59,014 nt of DNA from Patescibacteria group bacterium (GTDB lineage: Bacteria > Patescibacteriota > Microgenomatia > JAMCYU01), in NCBI GenBank assembly GCA_023473585.1, contig JAMCYU010000003.1:1-59014 (forward strand), read 5' to 3'. Of the stretch, positions 16,592 to 25,376 are shown in pieces. Each line of letters starts with the position of its first letter. Position 1 is the stretch's first letter. The notes under the pieces are model-generated. The model saw only the letters and a list, made by a program, of their open reading frames with translations. It was not told where the DNA came from and did no database searches. A program made the position numbers and the translations under genes.

Positions 16592-19500
16592 TTAATTTCC
16601 GACAATGAACCAGTCGAATTTAATATCGGCGGAACTGGTGGCCGAAACGCCAACGGCAAATTCGCCGCTTCTTTTTTCGGTCACGGTCAGGACCTTGTCG
16701 GTTAAGGTCGTCGGGGTCAATAAAATCCGGGCGGAGGCGGTGGCGGCCTCGGCCGAGATCGTGGCGACAAGCTGGCCGGCCAAAAGACTGGCCGAGCCGG
16801 CGGTTTTGGCGCCCAGAACCTTAAATTCTTCGGTTTCCACCTTTTTGGCGGTAAGCGTGCCTTCAACCTTGACGTTGCCTTTTTGATCAATCACGATTTT
16901 TTGCCCCATCATTTCAATGTTGCCCAATGCTGTGGCCTGCAATTTCAAGGGGAGTGCTAAAGTTTCGATGGAACCTTCAAGACCGTTAACGACCAAAAGG
17001 CCGTTGGTGATTTTGCCGGTGAGACCCAGGTCGGAAAGAAGCGTCCGGCCCAAAACCGTTAATTGGCCGGACAAAGTCGCGTCTTTGCCGGTGAGATTTA
17101 CCAGACTGGCCGAAATCGTGGCTTGGGTACTTAAGCCGAGGGTCAAAAGAGAAATTTGGTTTTTAAGCTCGGCGGTTATCGAAGCCAGCCTCGCCTCAGA
17201 CGAGGCCAGAGTCGAGTCTAGGCGGGCATATTTATTGTCCAAATTCGAAATCCGAAAATCTAAATCCGAAACTTTTGTTTCGAAATTCGAGTTTAGTGCT
17301 TCGAATTTTTGCTTGGTGAGATTGCCGTTTTCGTCGAGTTTGACAGAAAGGGAAGTTAAACTACCGCTTTGTGTGGCGATTTGCCCTTGTTGTTCCTTGA
17401 TGGCGTTGACGGTAAGCGCCACGACTGATGTCGTGTCCAAGCTCCAATAACCGCTATCCTGCAAAGCACTGGCTTCAGGAAGGACACTTTTGACATTCTG
17501 TGCCGAGAAGCCGACATGAACAAAGTCTTCGCCTTTATAAGAAAAGCGTATCGGATTGAGTGCCGAGAGCGCGCTAAGGCCTCCCTGATAATAGCCATAA
17601 ATGTTTTTCAGGTTCTCATCTGACGTGCAGATAATATCTCCTGAAGTGTTAGCCGAGAGGGTGCCGGCGGTTTTACAACCTGCTTGGCGGATGGTGCCGT
17701 TGACATCTAATTTCTGCCCCGGCCCTGTCGTCCCGATGCCGACGTTGCCAGAAAGAATTGCTGAAGCTCCCATTGTTTCTTGAGCAGGGTCAATATAGTA
17801 GTTTCCATTCTGGTCGGCAAAAACAGTCGCCCTGACCTTGCCGTTCACGTCGAGTTTTTCTGCTGGCGCTGTCGTCCCGATGCCGACATTGCCGCCGTTT
17901 GTTATAGTCATGCGTACCGTATTATTCGTCTGTAGTTCAATGAGACCATTTGTAGCATCAGTGCCACCTATTAGCTGAAGTTTATAAAAACTACTGTTTA
18001 TCGCCAGTCCACCGGCACTATTATCTTTAATAGTCTGACCGTTTGCGAAACCTATCTGTACAGGCTGGTCAAGACTAAGGTTGCCAGCGTAATGAGACGT
18101 ACCGTTTACATCTAACTTTGCCCCCGGCACCGTTGTCCCAATACCGACGTTGCCGCTACCATTCCAGGTTAAAACTGGCGTTCCGATTGTACTACTAACG
18201 GCTGCTTGATAACCTAGAGACCAAGCGCCTGTACCACCATAACTTTCTGTTTGAATGGTTCCATACTTACTTCCGTTAGAAGTGAAGGAAATATCGGTTG
18301 CATTGATAGAACCGTCAGTGGCCATGTTAAGATAGGGAGTTTGAACGGAAGTAGAAAACTTAGAATTTCCAACAACGTCTAATTTATATCCCGGCCCCGT
18401 CGTTCCTATACCGACATTGCCGCCCCATGGATTAAGAGCCAGATTTTTTGCTGCAGTTCCTGCATCGAAAGTCTGGATTTCTCCAAAATCCGCAGTGTCA
18501 TCATAGCCAATAAATAAAGCCTTCAGTGGATGAGAAGTCCCAGATATGCGCAATTGGGTGTTCTGATAGGTGGAAGCTATATCCACATTTTTAGAAAGAT
18601 GGAGTAGGGCTGCAGGTGCCGTCGTCCCGATGCCGACGTTGCCGGTTGATTTTATGACAATCGCGTTTGTATCAAGCGACCCAGCATTGCTAACCCTAAG
18701 ATAAGTATCTACGCCAGTGGCTGAGTTATCCACGAAGAAATTTTGAGTTCCATTAGAGCGGATATAATTTGACCCTAATTGTGTATAAAGAGCGGTTGTG
18801 TTTGAAGAACGAATGGTGCCATATACATCCAATTTTTCGCTCGGTGCTGTCGTTCCAATACCCACGTTCCCCCCGAAGTAATTGGTTCCTCCGGCGGAGT
18901 AGAGAGCAAAGTTGTTGGTGCCCGCAGATTGAGTGTTGACATACAAGCCATAATTATTGGTCAAGGAGGAACCGGCATTGACGGTGGGATTGTCAACGTA
19001 AAGTCCATAAAGATTGGTGATTGAAGAGGTGGTGCCCACCCCAATGTTACCAGAGACATAATCAACAAAAAGATTGGTCAGTTGGGGAGAAGTGCCTCCT
19101 ATGCCGATGTTTGGCCGGTTGTACATGCCGTAGATTGAAGTCACCGGTGTCGCCGAGTTCATGGTTCCCGTGTAAGTGTTATCCAACTTTGTTTGGTAGT
19201 AAGTCCCGGCCGAAGCCGCGGTGACTGTTTGAGCCACCTCTAAACTTCCTCCCGGACTGGTGGTGCCAATACCGACGTTGCCAGTAAATATTCCATTGCC
19301 CACTACATGGAGCGGAGCAGCCGCTGTTCCATCTGCGGTTGACCCTCCAATCCATAAACTTCCATCTGAAGTTTTAAAAACGAACTTGTTATTACCGCCC
19401 GTATTTTTGATTGCTAAGGTATCGGAATTCACTTTAACATCGACAGCATTAATAATCGATTGCGCACTCATATCCAACGTCCCTGCTAGTTTAAGATTGC

Positions 19501-22500
19501 TCGCTGTCAGCCAAGTGCCGTCATCACCAAACTTTCTTGTGGTTTGGAGAGTTGCGTTGCCGGGATAAAATCCTCCGTGGGAATAAACACTATCTGTGAA
19601 CCTTCCGAGTCCAGAGACATCAAGTTTGTATCCTGGCCCCGTCGTCCCGATGCCGACATTGCCGCCCGGCATTAAGGCCAGATTTTGCGAGGCGGCAGTG
19701 ATAATTTGGTTAGGACCGGTACCGGTAAAGGTCATGCCGGAACCGTTGCCGGTTAAATTCAAAGCGGCACTGTTGGCGTAAGAATTGGTGAGTTGATTAT
19801 TCATGGAAAGGGTCGTTATGCCCGAGACGGCACCAGTCGTTGTTAGATTGAAGGCGTTTGAGACTAAAGAAAGATTGCCGGTGGCGTTGCCGATGGCGGT
19901 CGCCGAGGTTCCCGTGGCGTTGAGATTGGTGGTGCCGGTGACGGTTAAGCCGCCGGTTCCCTGAATTAGACCTGATCCGGAATTAACACCAACCGCCGTG
20001 ACCGCGCCGGCCGAGGAAACCTGAAACTGGGAAGTAGCGCCGACCGACAAAGGAGCCGAGGGAGACGTGGTGCCAATACCGACAGAATCTCCAATGGTGG
20101 CCGGAGCCAGATTTGTCCCGTTTCTTTGCCAGTAGCCTAAAGACCCGGTGGTGGGAATGGTTGAGGTTAGGTTTTTTGAAGCATCGGTGTAAACTCCAGA
20201 GGAGGCGGTTAAGGTTGCGACATTCACCAAAGAGGTGAAGGAGGCGGTGGAGCCTACGCCTAAAGTCCCGTTGACTTCCAGTTTGTAGGCCGGACTGGTG
20301 GTGCCAATGCCAACGTTGCCGCCCGGCATTAAGGCCAGATTTTGCGAGGCGGCAGTGATAATTTGGTTAGGACCGGTACCGGTAAAGGTCATGCCGGAAC
20401 CGTTGCCGGTTAAATTCAAAGCGGCACTGTTGGCGTAAGAATTGGTGAGTTGATTATTCATGGAAAGGGTCGTTATGCCCGAGACGGCACCAGTCGTTGT
20501 TAGATTGAAGGCGTTTGAGACTAAAGAAAGATTGCCGGTGGCGTTGCCGATGGCGGTCGCCGAGGTTCCCGTGGCGTTGAGATTGGTGGTGCCGGTGACG
20601 GTTAAGCCGCCGGTTCCCTGAATTAGACCTGATCCGGAATTAACACCAACCGCCGTGACCGCGCCGGCCGAGGAAACCTGAAACTGGGAAGTAGCGCCGA
20701 CCGACAAAGGAGCCGAGGGAGACGTGGTGCCAATACCGACAGAATCTCCAATGGTGGCCGGAGCCAGATTTGTCCCGTTTCTTTGCCAGTAGCCTAAAGA
20801 CCCGGTGGTGGGAATGGTTGAGGTTAGGTTTTTTGAAGCATCGGTGTAAACTCCAGAGGAGGCGGTTAAGGTTGCGACATTCACCAAAGAGGTGAAGGAG
20901 GCGGTGGAGCCTACGCCTAAAGTCCCGTTGACTTCCAGTTTGTAGGCCGGACTGGTGGTGCCAATGCCAACGTTGCCCGAATTGGCGATGACAAACTTCG
21001 GCGTGCCCGAGGCCGAGGCGGTAAAAAGATCCTGATTTTGGATTTGGTTAACAATTAGGGCCGCCTTGCCGGAGGCGGTAATCCCGGAATCGGGATTGAT
21101 GAAAAAAGTGGGCGCGTTCGTCGAGAGCCATTTCGAGGTTGAATTCCAGCGTATCTCGGCATTAGTGGCCGGCACACCTCGTTCAAAGGTTAAGGTAATG
21201 TCTTGGGTGTCAGTGGTGGCGTTAGCCGAACCAATCAGCCAATCGTAAGCAGAAGTCGCTCCGGTAACAACCGTGCCTGATAAATTTGTCGCCGTCACGG
21301 TATCGGCCCAAACATTAAGCCACCGGCGGGTGTTTGAGCCAAGATTGTAGTTAGAGCCGGGATTAGGAACTAAATCACTGTTAACATAACCGTTAACCGT
21401 TAAGCTGTCAGAAGTTGTCGCTCCCAAGATGACGGAACCGTTTAAATAAGTCGCTCCCGCCACTTGCAAAGCGTAAGCACCGGGGTTGGTTGTGCCTATA
21501 CCCACATTGCCTTCAACGATCAATCCTGAAGTAGGAGCGGCAATGTTCCCGTAGGAAGCACCAATAGAAACATTGCTTAAGACCCCAAGCTTTGATCCGG
21601 GAGTGGTTGTGCCGATGCCCAAATTACCGGTAAGATCAGCATTCCCAGAAACGGTGAGTTTATTCGCCGGAGTGGTTGTGCCGATGCCGACGCGGGAGTT
21701 TTGCGTATCTAAGGAAAGAAGCGAAGTTTCAAAACTTAAGGCATTGACAGTGGTGTTTTTCAAGTCAACATTTGTCGCTTGAGTCGAAAGATCTAAAGTC
21801 GGGGAATCAATCTTGACGGCGGTTGAGCCGGAAAGTTTGATGGTCGGTTCGGTTAAGGTGATGATTCCGTCGGTGGTATTGTCAATGGTGGCGTTGTTAA
21901 CCAAGGTCAAAAGTCCGGTGTTGGCCACGGTCAGCCGTGAGCCGATGGTAAAAATACCACTGCCCAGAAAGGTAAAAGCATTATTGTCGGTGGCACTGCC
22001 GAATTCTAAAAGATTAGTGCTGCCGGTTAATTTAAAAATATTATTTAAGCCGTCATCGCGGAGAGTAAAATTGGAGCCATCTCCATATTGGATGATTCCG
22101 GCGCCGTTAAAATCCAAAGTGGCCGCGCCTAAGTTTAAGGCCGTCGTCGAAACGGAATTGATGGTCGGCGCGTTGATAACCAAAGTGGGATTAATGGAAG
22201 TACTGCCCAGGGTAATTTTCTCGCTTGAGTTAGTCGTATCTATATTGATATAGTCATTGGTGCCCTCTTGAAGATCAAAAGCATTGATGGTGTTGTCAGG
22301 GAGATTGATGGTGGTGGTTCCGGAAACCGTCAGCGTATCAGTGGTTGAATCGCCCAAGATACTGTTGCCGCCAACGGTTAAATTACCACTCGTTTCAATA
22401 TTGCCGGTGGTCGCTAAAGTTGTTCCCTGGACCGTGAGGGAACCGCCGATACTGACCGCATTGGAAAAATCCGCATCCTTAGACCAAATCTTAAGCCAAC

Positions 22501-24085
22501 GTAAGGGCGTTGTGCCGTCGCCTAAATTATATTTATTGTTTTCCGCGGGGTTAAGATCCGACCCAAGTTGGCTGGCGGACAAAATCAGTTTGGCATTATC
22601 AATTTTTAAATTACCGGAAATGGTTGCCGCTCCGAGAAATTCTGCCTGGCCGCCGACTTTGAGCGTGTTTTTCAGGTTGGCGTCATTGACAAAGAGGGTG
22701 GCAAAACGTTTACTCGTTAGACCAAGCGAACCCAGGCTGTCGTCGGCAGGATAAAAGTTGGCGCTGTTGTCGCCTTTGATCGAGCCGGCGCCTGAAAAAA
22801 GGTTGGCGCTGGGAAAGCCCGCGGCCACCAACACTCCGGCCCCAGACCCCTTAAAGGCCGAAGACGAACCGGCGGCAAGTTCCGAGCCAAGTTGAGATTC
22901 TGAAGAAATTTCCACCAAACTCGCGTCGTCCAGATAAATCACGCCGCCCTGATAATCAATAATTTCCAAAAAAGGGTACTTTCCTAAAGCCGCGTTTTCG
23001 TAAGTGAAAGTGAAAGGCGTCCAACCCGAAACGCCGGCAATCTCAACCGGCGCCGAAGCCGCAACCTCATCTTTGGCCAGACGAGGATAGTTGGGATCAT
23101 CTTTTGCGACTTGGCCCATAAACCCAAGACGTAATTTGGGGTGGCCGAGCAAATCTTTGCTTCTTAAAAAAACCGAGAAAGAATAATGGCGGCCGTTGAC
23201 TGTCGTCGTTTCCGTCTGACTAATTCCCAATGACATTCGATCGTTGCCAGTTCGATTCCCGGAATTTAGGGCGTTTAATTCCGGGAATCGGGAATCCCAA
23301 ACTTTCATGGCCAAGGTTCCGCTTCTGACCGAGTCATTGCTGACATAGAAGTTTCCTTTATGAGCCATTTCGAGATAGCCCCAGCGCCAAGCCTGGCCGA
23401 ATTTCGTTTTGCCCTGACCGTCGGTTCCCACCGTGTTTAGAGGATTTTCAAAGGAAGGATTAGCTAAAAGATTTTCCGAAAGGACTTGCGGTTTTAAGCC
23501 CAAGGTGGTCTCTTCGGGAATTTTAACACCGGCGACCTCCGGAAAATATAAAGAGGGTCTGATTAAATTGGCTAATTGTTGAGAAAAATAAGCGGTTAAA
23601 CGCTGAAGATAATCTTTACCGTAAGGAGTTACGGCCAGTCCCACAAGGATGCCGGTTAATAAAATGATTCCCGCCAGCGTGTAGACAAATTTTCTTTGGA
23701 TTCGAAAGCCAAAATTCCAAAGCCGAAAGCCGAAGGTGGGGGGTGGCGTTTTGAGACTTAAATCCTGTCCAAGAGTTTGTCCGGTAGTTTGGACTTCATA
23801 CTTGAGTTTTTCCGCGGTCATGATTCTGCCAATTTCGGCCATTGTTTTGCCGGCCTTTTTTAATTCCTGGATTTTTTCCAGAAGTTGCAGGGTGTAGAAA
23901 GGGTAGTGACCTTCGGTGAAAGCATTCACTCCGACCTGTTTTCTTTGGGCATGGGGGATGAGGCCGATTTTAGTAAAATAACGCAGACGGTTATTGGGGT
24001 TCCCGCGACCAAGACCAATACCTTGTTTTTGACAAAGCAGAATTAAGTCTTTGGCGGTAATTAATCTCTCTCGGGCAGGCGTCAT
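16592..24085 (-). CDS. giant tail-fibre-like surface protein: MerR-like N-terminus, membrane anchor, VGIGTT stalk, S74 chaperone domain
   Basis: The 2497-residue protein starts with a MerR-type helix-turn-helix-like region (about 1-110, with NRLRYFTKIGLIPHAQR) and then a single membrane helix (FVYTLAGIILLTGILVGLAV, about 131-152). A carbohydrate-binding-like segment follows (LLANPSFENPLNTVG, about 205-395), then a long beta stalk with about fifteen VGIGTT-P motifs, as in phage tail fibres. Near 2200-2290 lies a peptidase S74 intramolecular chaperone domain (TSDENLKN then FVHVGFSAQNVKSVLPEA). A coiled-coil and beta tail end the protein. In other S74 proteins the domain helps trimer folding and cuts itself off. 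The N-terminus inside and stalk outside suggest a cell-anchored adhesin. Confidence 0.85.
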   Translation of the reverse strand: MTPARERLITAKDLILLCQKQGIGLGRGNPNNRLRYFTKIGLIPHAQRKQVGVNAFTEGHYPFYTLQLLEKIQELKKAGKTMAEIGRIMTAEKLKYEVQTTGQTLGQDLSLKTPPPTFGFRLWNFGFRIQRKFVYTLAGIILLTGILVGLAVTPYGKDYLQRLTAYFSQQLANLIRPSLYFPEVAGVKIPEETTLGLKPQVLSENLLANPSFENPLNTVGTDGQGKTKFGQAWRWGYLEMAHKGNFYVSNDSVRSGTLAMKVWDSRFPELNALNSGNRTGNDRMSLGISQTETTTVNGRHYSFSVFLRSKDLLGHPKLRLGFMGQVAKDDPNYPRLAKDEVAASAPVEIAGVSGWTPFTFTYENAALGKYPFLEIIDYQGGVIYLDDASLVEISSESQLGSELAAGSSSAFKGSGAGVLVAAGFPSANLFSGAGSIKGDNSANFYPADDSLGSLGLTSKRFATLFVNDANLKNTLKVGGQAEFLGAATISGNLKIDNAKLILSASQLGSDLNPAENNKYNLGDGTTPLRWLKIWSKDADFSNAVSIGGSLTVQGTTLATTGNIETSGNLTVGGNSILGDSTTDTLTVSGTTTINLPDNTINAFDLQEGTNDYINIDTTNSSEKITLGSTSINPTLVINAPTINSVSTTALNLGAATLDFNGAGIIQYGDGSNFTLRDDGLNNIFKLTGSTNLLEFGSATDNNAFTFLGSGIFTIGSRLTVANTGLLTLVNNATIDNTTDGIITLTEPTIKLSGSTAVKIDSPTLDLSTQATNVDLKNTTVNALSFETSLLSLDTQNSRVGIGTTTPANKLTVSGNADLTGNLGIGTTTPGSKLGVLSNVSIGASYGNIAAPTSGLIVEGNVGIGTTNPGAYALQVAGATYLNGSVILGATTSDSLTVNGYVNSDLVPNPGSNYNLGSNTRRWLNVWADTVTATNLSGTVVTGATSAYDWLIGSANATTDTQDITLTFERGVPATNAEIRWNSTSKWLSTNAPTFFINPDSGITASGKAALIVNQIQNQDLFTASASGTPKFVIANSGNVGIGTTSPAYKLEVNGTLGVGSTASFTSLVNVATLTASSGVYTDASKNLTSTIPTTGSLGYWQRNGTNLAPATIGDSVGIGTTSPSAPLSVGATSQFQVSSAGAVTAVGVNSGSGLIQGTGGLTVTGTTNLNATGTSATAIGNATGNLSLVSNAFNLTTTGAVSGITTLSMNNQLTNSYANSAALNLTGNGSGMTFTGTGPNQIITAASQNLALMPGGNVGIGTTSPAYKLEVNGTLGVGSTASFTSLVNVATLTASSGVYTDASKNLTSTIPTTGSLGYWQRNGTNLAPATIGDSVGIGTTSPSAPLSVGATSQFQVSSAGAVTAVGVNSGSGLIQGTGGLTVTGTTNLNATGTSATAIGNATGNLSLVSNAFNLTTTGAVSGITTLSMNNQLTNSYANSAALNLTGNGSGMTFTGTGPNQIITAASQNLALMPGGNVGIGTTGPGYKLDVSGLGRFTDSVYSHGGFYPGNATLQTTRKFGDDGTWLTASNLKLAGTLDMSAQSIINAVDVKVNSDTLAIKNTGGNNKFVFKTSDGSLWIGGSTADGTAAAPLHVVGNGIFTGNVGIGTTSPGGSLEVAQTVTAASAGTYYQTKLDNTYTGTMNSATPVTSIYGMYNRPNIGIGGTSPQLTNLFVDYVSGNIGVGTTSSITNLYGLYVDNPTVNAGSSLTNNYGLYVNTQSAGTNNFALYSAGGTNYFGGNVGIGTTAPSEKLDVYGTIRSSNTTALYTQLGSNYIRSNGTQNFFVDNSATGVDTYLRVSNAGSLDTNAIVIKSTGNVGIGTTAPAALLHLSKNVDIASTYQNTQLRISGTSHPLKALFIGYDDTADFGEIQTFDAGTAAKNLALNPWGGNVGIGTTGPGYKLDVVGNSKFSTSVQTPYLNMATDGSINATDISFTSNGSKYGTIQTESYGGTGAWSLGYQAAVSSTIGTPVLTWNGSGNVGIGTTVPGAKLDVNGTSHYAGNLSLDQPVQIGFANGQTIKDNSAGGLAINSSFYKLQLIGGTDATNGLIELQTNNTVRMTITNGGNVGIGTTAPAEKLDVNGKVRATVFADQNGNYYIDPAQETMGASAILSGNVGIGTTGPGQKLDVNGTIRQAGCKTAGTLSANTSGDIICTSDENLKNIYGYYQGGLSALSALNPIRFSYKGEDFVHVGFSAQNVKSVLPEASALQDSGYWSLDTTSVVALTVNAIKEQQGQIATQSGSLTSLSVKLDENGNLTKQKFEALNSNFETKVSDLDFRISNLDNKYARLDSTLASSEARLASITAELKNQISLLTLGLSTQATISASLVNLTGKDATLSGQLTVLGRTLLSDLGLTGKITNGLLVVNGLEGSIETLALPLKLQATALGNIEMMGQKIVIDQKGNVKVEGTLTAKKVETEEFKVLGAKTAGSASLLAGQLVATISAEAATASARILLTPTTLTDKVLTVTEKRSGEFAVGVSATSSADIKFDWFIVGN
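19661..20977 (-). repeat. 657-bp in-frame tandem duplication in the giant gene
   Basis: Bases 19661-20320 recur at 20318-20977 with an offset of 657 bases. By eye the copies are identical, and so are the two encoded 219-residue blocks from GNVGIGTTSPAYKLEVNG to NLALMPG. The lack of divergence indicates a recent duplication, or an assembly artefact. Confidence 0.9.
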
Positions 24086-24135
24086 TTGAACTTCAATTTC
24101 TCGTTACGGCAAGGAAAATCTCTTGCCATAACTTA

Positions 24136-24165
24136 ACTATAATAATAAAAAAGAGGTCTTGTCAA
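24136..24165 (-). promoter_or_regulatory. promoter of the giant surface protein gene
   Basis: On the minus strand TTGACA (24165-24160), an 18-base spacer and TATAGT (24141-24136) lie about 50 bases upstream of the ATG at 24085. Confidence 0.7.
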
Positions 24166-24377
24166 GAGGGAGCTTGAGGCTAAATTGATATGGTTAGGTA
24201 GTAAAAAGAACATGATAAAAAGAGACATGAATTTTAATTCCCGCATTTTCCCAAGATAATTTTTAGCCTTTGGGAGGCGGTAAGTTGCTATTGGTAGGGT
24301 CGGAAGAATTAGGTAGGACCAGGTCTTGGAAGAAGAATCTTGTGGTAAAAAAGTTTTATGATATAATAAATAAGTTT

Positions 24378-24430
24378 GGCGAGGGCCATTAGCACAGTGG
24401 TAATGCGCCGCATTCGCACCCGCCTGCCGA
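24378..24430 (+). pseudogene. tRNA-Ala-like 5' half, truncated
   Basis: A GGGCC start, a D-arm-like AGCACAGTGGTAATGC and an anticodon-loop-like ATTCGCA are present, but no 3' anticodon strand follows. Instead the GC-rich string CCGCCTGCCGAAGCGCATGA runs into the complete tRNA-Ala. TATAAT at 24362-24367 lies just upstream. Confidence 0.5.
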
Positions 24431-24439
24431 AGCGCATGA

Positions 24440-24512
24440 GGGCTGGTAGCTCATTTGGTAGAGCGCTGCATTCGCATTGCAGAGGTGGGGAGTTCGAATC
24501 TCCTCCAGTCCA
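24440..24512 (+). tRNA. tRNA-Ala (CGC)
   Basis: The acceptor stem GGGCTGG/CCAGTCC contains the G3-U70 pair that identifies alanine tRNAs. The D-arm is AGCTCATTTGGTAGAGC, the anticodon arm CTGCA-TTCGCAT-TGCAG gives anticodon CGC, and the T-arm has GTTCGAAT. CCA is not encoded. Confidence 0.9.
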
Positions 24513-24573
24513 CAAGAGCGGCGGGCAGGTTGAGGGAGGCACTAAAAAATCTGTCGATTTTTCAGTGTAAATA

Positions 24574-24598
24574 AGCGGTTCGAGTCCGCTCGAGTCCA
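24574..24598 (+). pseudogene. tRNA 3' fragment (T-arm and acceptor strand)
   Basis: GCGGTTCGAGTCCGC forms a T-arm and is followed by an acceptor-like CGAGTCC and A. No matching 5' acceptor (GGGCTCG-like) exists upstream. Together with the 5' half at 24378 it brackets the intact tRNA-Ala. Confidence 0.5.
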
Positions 24599-24644
24599 CT
24601 TGAAAAGACTATTCGAAGAATAAGGCTTCGCAGGTCTTTTCAAG
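24599..24644 (+). terminator. perfect inverted repeat between the tRNA genes
   Basis: CTTGAAAAGAC pairs with GTCTTTTCAAG around a 24-base loop. There is no T-run, so it may be a processing or pausing hairpin, not a classical terminator. Confidence 0.45.
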
Positions 24645-24716
24645 TGCAAGCACCTTTTATTAAGAGTAAACTCTTTTGACAATGGGTTTACCCTGAAAAA
24701 AGCATAGCTTTTTTTA

Positions 24717-24790
24717 GGGCCCGTGGTATACCGGTAGCATGCCTCCATGGCATGGAGGAGAAGGGGGTTCGATTCCCCCCGGGTCCACCA
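24717..24790 (+). tRNA. tRNA-Ala (GGC)
   Basis: The acceptor stem GGGCCCG/CGGGTCC has G3-U70. The anticodon arm CCTCC-ATGGCAT-GGAGG gives anticodon GGC. The T-arm GGGGGTTCGATTCCCCC is intact, and the 3' CCA is encoded. Confidence 0.93.
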
Positions 24791-24812
24791 TAAAAAGCTA
24801 AGCTTTTTATGG
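24788..24812 (+). terminator. hairpin at the tRNA-Ala 3' end
   Basis: CCATAAAAAGCT pairs perfectly with AGCTTTTTATGG around a single A. It starts within the CCA end, so folding as a terminator competes with tRNA maturation. Confidence 0.5.
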
Positions 24813-24905
24813 TGTAAACACAATCAAAGTAGGACTTTTGCTTTTTTAGATTTTTTGTGTTACAATACGTCAAGTACATGTACCCGGATCATCGGTGTTC
24901 ACCAT

Positions 24906-24980
24906 CTCTCTGGTCCGCCAGTTGGCGGCTTTTCCCAGGAGCATGGAGGAAACGAAGCTTCTGGGAATTTAACCAGGGAG
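24906..24980 (+). promoter_or_regulatory. structured leader (three-way junction) before the zinc-ribbon gene
   Basis: CTCTCTGGT (24906-24914) pairs with ACCAGGGAG (24972-24980). It encloses hairpin CCGCCA/TGGCGG and hairpin TTCCCAG/CTGGGAA. The outer helix ends immediately before the GGAGGTG Shine-Dalgarno sequence, so folding could control translation of the gene at 24997. Confidence 0.5.
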
Positions 24981-24996
24981 GGAGGTGAAATAAAAA

Positions 24997-25275
24997 ATGG
25001 CTTTCCAAGATCAAACTTTAAAGTGCCGCGATTGTGGCGCTGATTTTGTTTGGACTTCCGGTGAACAAGAGTTTTATCAACAAAAAGGATTCAATAACGC
25101 TCCTGTTCGTTGCCCGGCTTGTCGTCAAACAAAACGCAGCCAAATGCAAGGCACAAGACAGATGACGAAGATTACCTGCAGCCAATGTGGTCGGGAAGAC
25201 GAAGTTCCTTTCGTTCCCCGAGGTGATCGTCCCGTTCTTTGTCGTGAATGCTTTAGTAAAAGCAAGGGAATGTAA
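24997..25275 (+). CDS. CxxC zinc-ribbon protein
   Basis: The 92-residue protein has four CxxC pairs: CRDC (about 11-14), CPAC (about 39-42), CSQC (about 62-65) and CREC (about 83-86), which suits two four-cysteine zinc ribbons. The N-terminal half (LKCRDCGADFVWTSGEQEFY) matches the family of probable zinc-binding proteins common in CPR and Chloroflexi. The C-terminal half is a second ribbon of the CxxC-x17-CxxC type. Its function is unknown; nucleic-acid binding is plausible. The start is set by a strong GGAGGTG spaced 9 bases from ATG, and a terminator follows. Confidence 0.88.
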   Translation: MAFQDQTLKCRDCGADFVWTSGEQEFYQQKGFNNAPVRCPACRQTKRSQMQGTRQMTKITCSQCGREDEVPFVPRGDRPVLCRECFSKSKGM

Positions 25276-25305
25276 TTTTGAATTATTCAAAATAAATTTC
25301 TGAAA

Positions 25306-25334
25306 AGTTACCCCCGCAAGGGGGTAATTTTTTA
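25306..25334 (+). terminator. rho-independent terminator
   Basis: GTTACCCCC and GGGGGTAA form a stem with loop GCAA, followed by a run of T. It ends the zinc-ribbon gene. Confidence 0.9.
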
Positions 25335-25376
25335 TTCGGCACTTCAAGAATACATTCACCCTTAAGGGAGAATGTT
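25333..25376 (+). repeat. hairpin element sharing CTTCAAGAATAC and CCCTTAAGGGAGAATGTT
   Basis: TTCGGCACTTCAAGAATAC is the inverse of the tail at 14250-14269 and 46485-46505. CACCCTTAAGGGAGAATGTT also occurs at 46427-46446. The three loci therefore share pieces of one palindromic repeat. Confidence 0.65.

Noticed and set aside
19661-20977. CRISPR-like or satellite repeat
   Set aside because: It is a two-copy in-frame tandem duplication of coding sequence.
16605-22754. Long plus-strand ORFs opposite the giant fibre gene
   Set aside because: They lie fully antisense to a well-supported repetitive coding sequence and have no family features; they result from its codon bias.
24309-24879. Minus-strand ORFs with GGNRTPF- and RGESNPL-like peptides
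   Set aside because: These peptides are antisense translations of tRNA T-arms and acceptor stems, a well-known annotation artefact.
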